Below are positions 7,037 through 17,000 of a stretch of DNA of 20,131 nt, one piece after another. The position numbers were made by a program, and so were the translations under genes. The first letter of the stretch is position 1; each line of letters starts with the position of its first letter. The notes beneath the pieces were generated by a model. It saw only the letters and a list, made by a program, of their open reading frames with translations. It had not been told where the DNA came from and made no database searches. This DNA is from UMGS1601 sp900553335 (GTDB lineage Bacteria > Bacillota > Clostridia > Oscillospirales > Ruminococcaceae): contig CALEUW010000036.1 in NCBI GenBank assembly GCA_937920725.1, positions 1-20,131 on the forward strand, written 5' to 3'.

Positions 7037-7582
7037 ATGACTGTAGGAGAGGTAATTGAGAAGGCAGATGGGCTTAAACAAAACGACTATACAATAGAAG
7101 AAAAAATAGAGTGGATAAACAGGCTTGAAAGCAAGGTCATACATGAGGTTATATACATTCATGTAAGGCACAGGGAAAAATCACCGTCGGTAATAATTGA
7201 ACTTAAGGACGGCGAAAACAGCACTATTGAGCTTGGGGTAAATAGTGAGCTTTCAAATAGGCTGATAGGTACAATGTACTCAGATGTAGCATTGAGTGAT
7301 GAGGACCTTGAAAAATCACTTATTATTCCTCATTTGATTCGTGAAATAGATAGTTATTTGGAGCGCCATAACAGCAGATATACGCTTGAAGGTGTGTTTA
7401 CTGAATCGGCTTTAAATGACTTATATATAGATTACATACATATGCAGATAGATTACTATAACGGAGAAGTAGACAGGTACAACAATTCAGCGACACGTTT
7501 TAACAACGCTTACGAGGAATTCAAAAAGTATTACACAAGCATTGTACCTCACCCACCGACACCGAATTTCAGGAGGTATTAA
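7037..7582 (+). CDS. head-tail connector/adaptor-like protein
   Basis: 181 residues, mostly helical. The start is supported by AAGGGAG at 7021-7027. The N-terminal MTVGEVIEKADGLKQNDYT, the IEWINRLESKVIHEVI helix and the C-terminal LYIDYIHMQIDYYNGEVDRY helix resemble head-tail connector (DNA-packaging/neck) proteins of Firmicutes phages, which bind beneath the portal (family resemblance from memory). The position, first gene after the head block and just before the tail hub-like gene, agrees. Its last codons (RRY) are also the AGGAGG ribosome binding site of the next gene, so the two are translated in tandem. Confidence 0.65.
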   Translation: MTVGEVIEKADGLKQNDYTIEEKIEWINRLESKVIHEVIYIHVRHREKSPSVIIELKDGENSTIELGVNSELSNRLIGTMYSDVALSDEDLEKSLIIPHLIREIDSYLERHNSRYTLEGVFTESALNDLYIDYIHMQIDYYNGEVDRYNNSATRFNNAYEEFKKYYTSIVPHPPTPNFRRY

Positions 7583-7583
7583 A

Positions 7584-9731
7584 ATGGCAGAAAGCTATAT
7601 GGGAAGTATAAGCAAGGGTGCGATCACAATAGGCAGTTTTTTAGGAATTAATACGCTTCCCGGATGCGGTGTAAATGAGTTTAAGAAAATGCAAAACATG
7701 ACCACAGACTATTATCCCGTTATGTCAACAAGACCAAAAAGACACAGGGTAGAAACACAGATAGGCAGCTCTCAGCAGAGCACGAGTGTAACAGACATAA
7801 AGAAGTACGTCGCCACTACACATGGCAATACAGGTATGTTCAGACTGCACTGCAACTTTAAAGCCGATCAGATCGAAATGATCAAGGGTGTAGGAACGGT
7901 TTGCTGTTATTTGAAGCGCAAGTGTGAGAATGAATACAGCTGTAAATGCTACGGCTATATGGGAGACTCGGACGAAGCATTTTTTATCAATTTCAGCAAT
8001 CATACGGAATTTGATAATGCGAGGAAAGCTCTGAAGCTTGAAAAAACAACTACAGGCGCAGCAGTAGAGATCGCAGACAAAGATAATTATCTCGAAGCGG
8101 AGTTCTTTACAGTATCCATACAGAGCAATATCGTTTATCAGGACGGGTATTTTTACTATGTGAAAAACACATCTCTGGTACGCAAAAGGCCTGACAGCAC
8201 GGAAGAAGTACTGATAGAGGATATGTTTTACGGCGAGTGCAGGGTGCATTTGTCGGGAACGGCGGTTGTTGTATCTCCGCACATGGCGGTTTATTACCTC
8301 GCAACAGGAATTATTCGTGCCGACGGCTACGGCTATCCGTTTTGCCTGAGCGATGTAACAATAAGCCGTCCGTTGACATCGAGGCCTACATATCAGATCA
8401 TCATCAAAAACTCACACAAAATAGCCGAGGGCGACGATAATAATATAGACTTTACGTTTGTGACGAAGGAAGGAAAAATATACAGCGATATGGGGCTGTA
8501 CGCTGACATGGACGCAGACGGCAATCTGGTGTCAAGCTGGATAGAGATTCTAGACAGCGAGGTCACTACAGACATTGCAAAGAAGCAAAAGAAATTTGCT
8601 GACGATTGCCTTGAATATTACGGCGGCGGCAGCTCGGCTACTAACAACAGAGGCTGGTTAAAAGAAGGTCTTTTCAGCGAGACCGACCCGATAGGATATA
8701 TCGAGGGATATACTCCCGAGGTTGGCTTTAACCCAAAGTTTTCAATATTTTACAACAACAGAATGTTTGCCTGTAATGCTGAGGGAAACTGCGTCCACTC
8801 TTCTGTTATCGGCAAGCCGTATGATTTTACAACACTTGAGGACGGAGAGGCTTCCGCAGACTGGATAGAGGTAGTATCGGCAGGGCAGTTTACGGGTATT
8901 GCCGCATTCGGAGGCTATGTTTACTACTTCAAGGAGCATTGCGTTCACAAGCTTTACGGCAGCTCTCCGACCGACTGGCAGCTTGTAATGCTCCCTGTAA
9001 ACGGAGTTGAGGAGGGCGCCGACAAGTCGGTAGCAGTCGAGAACGATGTCTGCATATACAAATCGACTGACGGGTTTTATCTGTTTGACGGTACGAAATC
9101 TTATAAAATATCGGGGAATTTGGGCAGAAATACGGTACTTCCCGATGAGTGTGAGAAAAGCCTGAGTTACATCGAATACTCTTCCTGCATATTCAAGGGC
9201 AAATACTATTGCAGCGCATACGACCGTATTGAGAAAAAGTACACCCTTTACACCTACGACACGAGCACGGGACTGTGGTGCGCCGAAGAGCTGAACACAG
9301 GTAACGGCTTTTATGAGCTTATGAGAACGAGCAGAGATGTTTACGGGATAAAATCGGATGACAGCGGAACAAGCCTCGTTTCTCTTTGTTCGGGCGGAGA
9401 GTTTTCAATGGATAACCGTTACGAAACAAGCTTTGATTGGCGCGTTGAAAGCGGAGATATGACACTCGGGTATGCAAACAATAAATACATATCCAAAATT
9501 CAAATAAGAGCTGAAGGGGAAGCAGGTACTGAAATCCATGTGAAAATAATTGCCGACAGAAAAGAAAATAAATCGGTGGAATTTGAGTTTTATCCCGATA
9601 CTCTTGATAGCTATTCTTATTCGCCGAAGCCCATAAGATGCGACAATTTCAGGGTACTTCTCAGCGGCACGGGACAGGCGAAGATATACAGCATAACGCT
9701 GACAGTTTCGGAGGGAAGTGAAATAAGATGA
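7584..9731 (+). CDS. large beta-rich virion protein, tail hub/nozzle-like
   Basis: 715 residues from ATG 7584, chosen because AGGAGGT (7571-7577) lies just upstream; an in-frame ATG at 7542 would lie upstream of it. An N-terminal segment with NMTTDYYPVMSTRPKRHRV is followed by many short strand-turn repeats of propeller type. Examples are FGGYVYYFKEHCVHKLYG from residue 442, STDGFYLFDG near 495 and KYTLYTYDTSTGLW near 555. The final 80 residues form a separate beta domain. This architecture (YPV/TRPK start, propeller, C-terminal beta-sandwich) resembles the P22 gp10 tail hub and T7 gp12-type nozzle proteins, placing it at the portal exit. That match is by layout rather than by close similarity. 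Cysteines are numerous for a virion protein. Confidence 0.6.
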   Translation: MAESYMGSISKGAITIGSFLGINTLPGCGVNEFKKMQNMTTDYYPVMSTRPKRHRVETQIGSSQQSTSVTDIKKYVATTHGNTGMFRLHCNFKADQIEMIKGVGTVCCYLKRKCENEYSCKCYGYMGDSDEAFFINFSNHTEFDNARKALKLEKTTTGAAVEIADKDNYLEAEFFTVSIQSNIVYQDGYFYYVKNTSLVRKRPDSTEEVLIEDMFYGECRVHLSGTAVVVSPHMAVYYLATGIIRADGYGYPFCLSDVTISRPLTSRPTYQIIIKNSHKIAEGDDNNIDFTFVTKEGKIYSDMGLYADMDADGNLVSSWIEILDSEVTTDIAKKQKKFADDCLEYYGGGSSATNNRGWLKEGLFSETDPIGYIEGYTPEVGFNPKFSIFYNNRMFACNAEGNCVHSSVIGKPYDFTTLEDGEASADWIEVVSAGQFTGIAAFGGYVYYFKEHCVHKLYGSSPTDWQLVMLPVNGVEEGADKSVAVENDVCIYKSTDGFYLFDGTKSYKISGNLGRNTVLPDECEKSLSYIEYSSCIFKGKYYCSAYDRIEKKYTLYTYDTSTGLWCAEELNTGNGFYELMRTSRDVYGIKSDDSGTSLVSLCSGGEFSMDNRYETSFDWRVESGDMTLGYANNKYISKIQIRAEGEAGTEIHVKIIADRKENKSVEFEFYPDTLDSYSYSPKPIRCDNFRVLLSGTGQAKIYSITLTVSEGSEIR

Positions 9732-9883
9732 CAACTCAGAATCATTCTGATAATAAGCAATACGAACAACTCGAAAGGTATATAAAAAACACTATCTACG
9801 ACATATTGAAAAATATGGAAATCTTAAGAAAGCGTGTTATTACGCTTGAAAACAGAGTAAAAGAACTGGAGGGTAAAAATTAA
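9728..9883 (+). CDS. 51-aa coiled-coil protein
   Basis: ATG 9728 overlaps the TGA of the preceding gene in an ATGA junction, so translation is coupled; the TAA at 9881-9883 is followed one base later by the next ATG. The peptide is strongly helical and charged, with a heptad-like pattern in YIKNTIYDILKNMEILRKRV and ITLENRVKELEGKN. A small coiled-coil oligomer is predicted. The gene is tightly packed between two structural genes and its end supplies the next gene's GGAGGG ribosome binding site. Function unknown; a tail or ejection accessory protein is plausible. Confidence 0.7.
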   Translation: MTTQNHSDNKQYEQLERYIKNTIYDILKNMEILRKRVITLENRVKELEGKN

Positions 9884-9884
9884 A

Positions 9885-11039
9885 ATGGCAACACAAAAAA
9901 CCAAAACAGCGGATAAGGTGTCAACAAGCCTTACGTCTAACAGTGATATATCGGCAATTACAGCTAAAAAGGACGCAGCAGAATATAGCTACAAAAACGC
10001 TCAGTATAAGCCGAGTGATGAGACACAGGCATACAAAAAGGCGTTGGAGGGTATGGGCAATTATCAGTCGCAGTACAGCACACAGATAAACGATACTCTT
10101 GCAAATCTACAAAAGGGTTATGACATGAATAATGACCCGACCTTTAAGCAGTATCAAGACATTTACACGAGAAATGCCGAAGAAGCTAGCCGTGATATTG
10201 TTGCAAGGCAGGCAGCTTTAAACGGGGGAGCTGCTTCTTCAATGTCACAGAGGCAGGCTAATCAAGCTTATAACAACACTATGCAGGGGCTTTATGATCT
10301 AGTTCCGCAGCTTTCTCAGCAATGGACAAACAATCAGCAGGCTCTTTTGTCGGCGTATCAAAACCAAGACCAGCTCGATTACACAAAGTATACCGACAAC
10401 AGAACATTTTATCAGAATATGTACTTGGCAGCTCAGGACAGGGATATGGACCTTTACAACACTGAGCTTCAGAAAATGTACAATACTATCGCTATGTATC
10501 AGACTGATGTTGATACAGCTTTGTCTTATAAGGAATGGACTACGGAGTTTAACAGACAGGTAGAGCAGGACGGAATAAGCAACGCTATAGCGTGGGCGCA
10601 GCAAAATCTTGATGAAGCAAAGCTTAAGGAAGAACAACGTCAATATAATACGAATCTCGCAGAGAATCAGAGACAGTTTAACGCAAATCTTGCGGAGGAG
10701 CAAAGGCAGTATAATTCTACACTTGCGGAAAATAAGAGGCAAAATGAATTTAACAACAACTTATCACTTGCCGAGCTTGCTGCAAAGGCGGCTGAAACGG
10801 CAAATGAAGAAATTACTCCTGCAACCTCAAATGAAATGAACGATTATAAATTATATTTAGATCGTCTTTGGCAAGACGCTGTAAATAGCTCCACAAGTCA
10901 AAACGGAGCTGCACAGGCACAGAAAGGTGCTATAGAAAAAATGGCGGATTATATTGCGAATTTATACGAAAAAGGTCTTGTGACAGATGATCAAGTCTAC
11001 TCACTTGATTATTACGCAAAAAAACTTCAAAACAGTTAA
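9885..11039 (+). CDS. Gln/Asn-rich coiled-coil virion protein, possible internal/ejection protein
   Basis: 384 residues, rich in Gln, Asn, Tyr and Ala, predicted largely alpha-helical with no membrane segments. Residues 1-120 are polar. Residues about 130-240 form helices with QQWTNNQQALLSAYQNQDQL-type sequence. Residues 249-294 consist of tandem 11-residue repeats (E-x-Q/K-R-Q-Y/F-N-x-x-L-A), typical of a hendecad coiled coil. No enzyme motif is visible. It directly precedes the giant polyvalent gene and ends 11 bases before it, with that gene's AAAGGAG overlapping its stop. Composition and position resemble internal virion proteins that are ejected with DNA by short-tailed phages. This is inference; a tail-fibre or assembly protein is the alternative. 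Confidence 0.6.
   Translation: MATQKTKTADKVSTSLTSNSDISAITAKKDAAEYSYKNAQYKPSDETQAYKKALEGMGNYQSQYSTQINDTLANLQKGYDMNNDPTFKQYQDIYTRNAEEASRDIVARQAALNGGAASSMSQRQANQAYNNTMQGLYDLVPQLSQQWTNNQQALLSAYQNQDQLDYTKYTDNRTFYQNMYLAAQDRDMDLYNTELQKMYNTIAMYQTDVDTALSYKEWTTEFNRQVEQDGISNAIAWAQQNLDEAKLKEEQRQYNTNLAENQRQFNANLAEEQRQYNSTLAENKRQNEFNNNLSLAELAAKAAETANEEITPATSNEMNDYKLYLDRLWQDAVNSSTSQNGAAQAQKGAIEKMADYIANLYEKGLVTDDQVYSLDYYAKKLQNS
10629..10766 (+). repeat. 33-bp (11-residue) tandem repeats
   Basis: Three exact-length units, EEQRQYNTNLA (10629-10661), ENQRQFNANLA (10662-10694) and EEQRQYNSTLA (10695-10727), are followed by a fourth, degenerate unit beginning ENKRQNEFNNNL. The period of 11 residues indicates a right-handed or straight coiled coil. 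Confidence 0.9.
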
Positions 11040-11050
11040 AGGAGCTTGAA

Positions 11051-14000
11051 ATGGCAGTTAATAAAAAAAGACGAAGCAGAGCCTATGAGATAATGAAAGC
11101 ATCTCCGCAGGAGAGAATGCACCTTAATGACGGGAGCGAAAAAAATCGAAGAACAACAGCATACGCTATTATGAATCAAAATACTAGAGATCAGAAGGCG
11201 GCTGAACAGGAACGGCTAAAAGCTTTAGCACAGCAAAGAGCGGAGAGGGAGCAGAAAAAGCAAAAGAATCTCAACGATTTTAGTAATTTGGCTTACAGGG
11301 CGGCAAATGCAGGTGCTAAGACAGTAGTTTATAAAAATTTTAATGATAAGCTTTCTGAAATGGCAATGGAGAATGCGTATAATTCAGAGTATCTGGATTC
11401 TGAGTCAAGTAACAGCAGCAATCCAATGCAGACAAATTCACACAATTCTTTTGCCAGAACAAATGATTTTTTCAAAAGTCCTTATTATTTAGAAGGCGAA
11501 TACAAGGCAAAACAGGATTTGAAAAATTTAGGTATTGATGAAAATTCAGAAGCAGCAAAACAAGTAACGAAGATTTATGGAAATAATGCTATAGTTAAAT
11601 CTCATCGAATGCAGGACCTTATGAATATGTCCGAGGACGAGCTTAAGGGCTTTACTCCAAACAGTAAAGAGGAAGCAGAGGCGTATTTACAAAGGGTACA
11701 AGAGATAAACAAGGAATATGCTATAGCACAGAGTAAAGGAACTGTTGATGAAAACGGTATGCCTAAAAGGGTGAACGAAAGCAATGTTGATATTGGTGGA
11801 AAAGATACAGAGCTTACAATGATGTCAATAGAAAATGCCTATAAATATGGAGTTGAACTTGACGATGGGCAGATAAAGGCTTACGAAGATTTAAAAGAAA
11901 GACAAGAAAACGAAAAATTCAGTATTTCTTCATCTAAAAACCTGATGAAAGAAGCTTTAGATACGGATTATGACAATTATACGGAGAGCTTCAAAGAAAA
12001 ATCAGTAGGTGAAAAGCTTGATGATGCTTTTGCTGATGTCAACTCTGCTATAGGAGGATTAGGAGAGAGTGCGTGGAGCGCTATTACATCTTTTGCGGGG
12101 AGTGTTGCAAAACCGCTATATGAAGCGCTTAATTTTATAACCGTAGACACTTTCGGCACAGGTAAGTTTGCAGAGTGGGCTGAAGACGTAAGCAATTACG
12201 AAGAAAAGACGCATAATGATGCTTTGGAAGCTAACAAGGAAGTCTTTTCAGATGAGGCGGCAGAGTATGTAACGATGTTTGAGGAAGCAGCGGCGCAGGC
12301 GATTCCTAATGTTGCTATGGCTATCTTGACAGGCGGTGCAAGCGGGGCTGTTACGTCAGAAAGTTTAATGGCTAATGCTACTCGTAATATATCGGGAAGT
12401 ACTTTGAAAAATACAGCTTTAACCGTTGTAGAAGGTATTAAGCAGTACATGAAAAATCCGATGTTTACCACTACTTTTATAAGCGAAGCAGGAGAAGCTT
12501 ATGATGACGCTATAGAAAACGGATCAGACAAGGCAACGGCACTTTATAACGCCTTTACGGTAGGACTTCTTAACGGGCTTATAGAAATGGGAGGCGGTCT
12601 TGAAACAGGTGAAACAAATTTCTTAAAAGACGCTTTAGACGAGGGAATGGAAGAGATTTGGCAGGGTTCGGTTTCAAATCTCATGGCTAAAGCTACATAT
12701 ACTCCAGACATGCAATGGATCTCTACGGACGGAAGCGACGCTGTATTTAATGTAAAAGAGCTTTTGCTTTCGTTTTTAGGTGGCGTTGTAGGAGGAGCGG
12801 CAGGCGGAGGTATCGTTACAGGAATAAACAATGCGGTTAATCCGGTTACGACTTCTTTGCAAAACAGAGTTTACGGCGACACTCTAAAAACCGATACAAA
12901 TACTCTTAGTCAATACGCTCAGATCGCTCTTGAAAATGGCAGCAAAAGAGATGTTAATACCGCTAATGAAATAATGCTTGCGATTCAAAACGGGACTCTT
13001 GACGAAGTTTCAAGTATCAAAGTCGGTAAGTTTGCTCAGAACGCAGCTAAGCTTTATCAGAATAAATACATAGCGGCTATTGCTCAAGATGAAGCAGGTA
13101 CAAGTATCAAAGAAAGAACAAAGTCTGCGACTGAGATATATAACACTTTGCAAAACATTTACACAAATCCTGAGTTCATTCTCAACGACACTAGAGCCGT
13201 AATGATAAGAAGAAATAAAGTTGCGGCTGAATCTATTTCAAGATCGGCAGGACTTAACTCAACTATCAATGCCCAAACTCCCGTAAGCACGGTAAAGACA
13301 ATAGCTCGAATGGTTTCAAACGGTGTAAGTGTCAATAACGGTCAAAGCGTAAATATCGACAGTACAGGTAGAATTTCAAACACCGCAGCGCCCGCACAAA
13401 TTGACGTTAATGCTGCACAGCGTATTAAAAACGGCAACGGCTCGCTGTCAGATTATTTATCCGTAACGGGCAAAACTCTTGACGATTACAGAGATTCGTG
13501 GGGTGAAGTAAACGCTGATACTTTGCGCCGTGAAGCGCATGAGATCATTGACAATAACGGTATTTTAGCTGATGTTGATAATTCTGCATTGTCCGATATT
13601 TCAAACAGTCGGCGCATGCTTAATAACATTCAAAACGGCTCATCACAATCTCAAAATGGCGTGGAAATTGAAAACATTTCGGGAATGAGAAGCATTTCAC
13701 CTCAAAATATAGTTGAAATCAAAGACGGAGATTTGACACTTGACAACGGAAGAACGGTATCCGCCGAAAACGCTCCATTTACCGATGATGCACAGGCTTT
13801 GTATACTGCAAGTGCGAGGTATAAGGACAATGCGGTGGCAACGGCTTTTATTAACGGCTATGACGGGTATGGCGGACTTGATGTTGAAACATACGCAAAA
13901 AACTTTGACGGAGTATATAACGTATATAAAGCACAGGGCGGCGTTAAGCTTACTGATGAGTTTAGAGATAAATCAACAGAAGCTTTTAAAAGTAGAATGG

Positions 14001-17000
14001 GAACTAAGGCGTATAATGCCGCAAAACAAGCGGGTATTAAAGCGAGAAAATCTAACGAGAGAAATATTGAGGGCAAAAAGAAAAGCTCTCAGAAAGCGAC
14101 TGAGAACGGTTCTCGTTATAGCTTAAATCCGTACTCACAAAAGGAAAAAGATAACTGGAAAAACAGCAAAAAAATAATTGTTTATGAAAACCAAGAAATG
14201 TTTTCGGATTTTATAAACAACGCTTTACGAGATGGAAATTACCAAAAAACTATGTATTTTGGTAAGATTAATAAATCTCTTTCTGATAAGATTATGGCTT
14301 CAACAGGAATAAATCTTTTAAATTATAATATTACTTTGCGTGCTGATGAGGTTAGAAAAATAATTAAAAGTCACGGTAACGAGTCAATAGAAAACAAGAG
14401 AGGACAAAGAGCTATTACCAAGCAGGATTTATTGAACGTTCTTGAAATTATGAACAACTATGATGAAGCAATAGAAGATAAGGGTGGATATCAAGGACTC
14501 CGTGCAATAAATTTTGTAAAATACAGTCCTACTAAAACGACTGTTTTTGCTAAAATTAGGAATAAAAGTATTGATTTATCAATTCATACTATGTATTCAA
14601 GCAAAAAAAATAGTAACCTTGCTACTGTAGCAGATGAAAAATCCCCTGCCTCAACGTCCAAAACGAACAGTAGTACAGTTACTATTAACAGTATACCACA
14701 AAACAAAAATACTGTCAATGGTAGTATATTAGAAAAAATTTCTAAAAAAGGCGTTGTTACCGAGAGTTACAAAAAAGAATGGACGCTTTCGGCAAAAGAA
14801 AAGGTGACGGAGTCCGTCATTAAGCAAATCGCAAACGAGTACGCAAAGCGAGGCGTAAACGTCGATATTGTTTACGACGAAAACGGCAATAACGGACAAT
14901 GGAATCCAAAGACAAATACTGTTACTGTAAATCTTGCGGCAAATAACCCTCTTGCAGCTTTTTTCCATGAAACCTCACACATGGTAAAGCAGTATTCGGG
15001 AGAGTACTGGAACGATATAAGCCTTATGTGCATTACATATCTTGCGGAAACTAAGAAAACAAGCATAAGTGAGCTTGCGGATATAAAGAAAAAGCTTTAC
15101 CAAACTGAGAACGAGGAATTTGTAAACGAGGAGCTTGTAAGCGATGCTGTAAGTTTAATAGCACAGGATAAGCAGGCGGTAAGAAAGCTTTATAACTCTT
15201 TGATTGAAAATAATACTCCTAAAAGTCGTATTCAAAAAATCCTTGATAAGTTTAAAGAAGTACTTATGAGGTTAAGAACACATTTTATTAAACTGGGAAA
15301 AAGTTTCAATACAAACGTTGAGGCTGTAGGTATGTCCGAGATAAGCGGATTTTCAAGCTATGTCAACAAGTTGTCGGAAGGGCTTTCAACTGCAATAAAT
15401 GAGCTTGAAACTTACGGTGAAGACGAAAAAGTTAAGTTTTCTGTAAGAGAAAGTGAAAAATATACTTTTGATACGGCTCATAATTCATTTACAGATTATA
15501 AAGCGGATACCAAAAATAACTTGAAGCTTAGAAACATTGAAATCGTTGATAATGAAAATCAACTTGAAAATATAATAAGTAACGCTTTAGATAATCGCCA
15601 GTCTAAAAACAATTATTGCTTAGGTGCAGTATCAGACGATTTATTGACAAAAATAAAAGGTGACATTGGTGAAAACATATTTAAAAACGGTCAATACAGC
15701 TTTATTATCTCAAGTGATGATATTAGGCATATACAAGAGCATTTTAAAGATACAAAAGATATTAAACAAGCGATTTTCAGATTGTGCGATACGGTAAATA
15801 ATTATGATACGGTTAAACTGGACAAGCAAGGAAATCGGAATTTACTCGTTTTTGAAAAGTCATATAGTGATTACAATTATTTGTCTGTTGAGTTAGCTTC
15901 AAAGAAAAATCGTAGCATTGATTTAATAACATTTTATGTTACTTTGAACAATAAAAAAAGAGTTCTACTTAACTCCTCTGCCGAAAATAATACGGCTACC
16001 CGAGGAGAGTATAACTCTTCTAACAACAATATATCACAAAATGATACGATTGTCAATAACAGTATATCCGAAAACGGAGAGAATGATACAAAGTTTTCTC
16101 TTAAAGAAAACAATGATAATATATCCGAAAACTCAGAAAATAATACAAATAAGTTTTATACTATTGCATCGAACAGTAAATATGCAGGAGTTGGAGAGTA
16201 TAATCATTTTTCGCTAAGCGTTGTTAAACGTTTAATCAAAGAAGGACAACGATTCAGAAAGGAATACGAGAGCTATACACAATTCGCATATAGTAACGAA
16301 TATGATCAATATTCGTTACTCGAACATCAATTTGTAGACATCGGATTTGACAATCCCGATATTGATGCAAACTCTTTAACAGTTAAAAAATATTTACGGA
16401 TAGGCGAACCCAAAGTAGAAAATTTAACCTACTTAAATAGCTATAATAATGCTGAAGATAAACGTGAGGATGGCGTATCAGTCATTACATCAGGTTGGTT
16501 GAAAAGTTTGAAATCTGTGTTTTTTGGCTCAAGCAATGAAAAATTAGCGTCAAGAGGAGTATATGAAATTGAAGGCATTGACTTAAACTTTCTAGGCGGA
16601 GATGATGAAGTTTTAATTTACCCGGTGAGTTGGGCAAAAAAAACCAATATTAAATCTCGAAAAAAACTTGAGGCTGCCGTAAAATATCTTGAGGAGAGTC
16701 AAAACTCAGAACAGGATACAAAGTTTTCTCTTAAAGAAGATACTACTAATTGGAAACCTATAACTCCTACGGCAGAAACTCAGAAAGTTTTGAACAGGCT
16801 TGCGAATAATGAACACGTTTCACTTGATACAATAAGAATGCTTAAAGAAATCAGAGAAGCGTACGCTCAACTTGGAGATTATGAGCCTACTGCCAATATC
16901 AATACACCATCTAGACAGGAATTAAGGCAAAAGATACAAGATGATGTGGAAAAGCTTGGAAGCGCAAGGCTTGACGAAAACGGGGAATGGGTGTATGATA

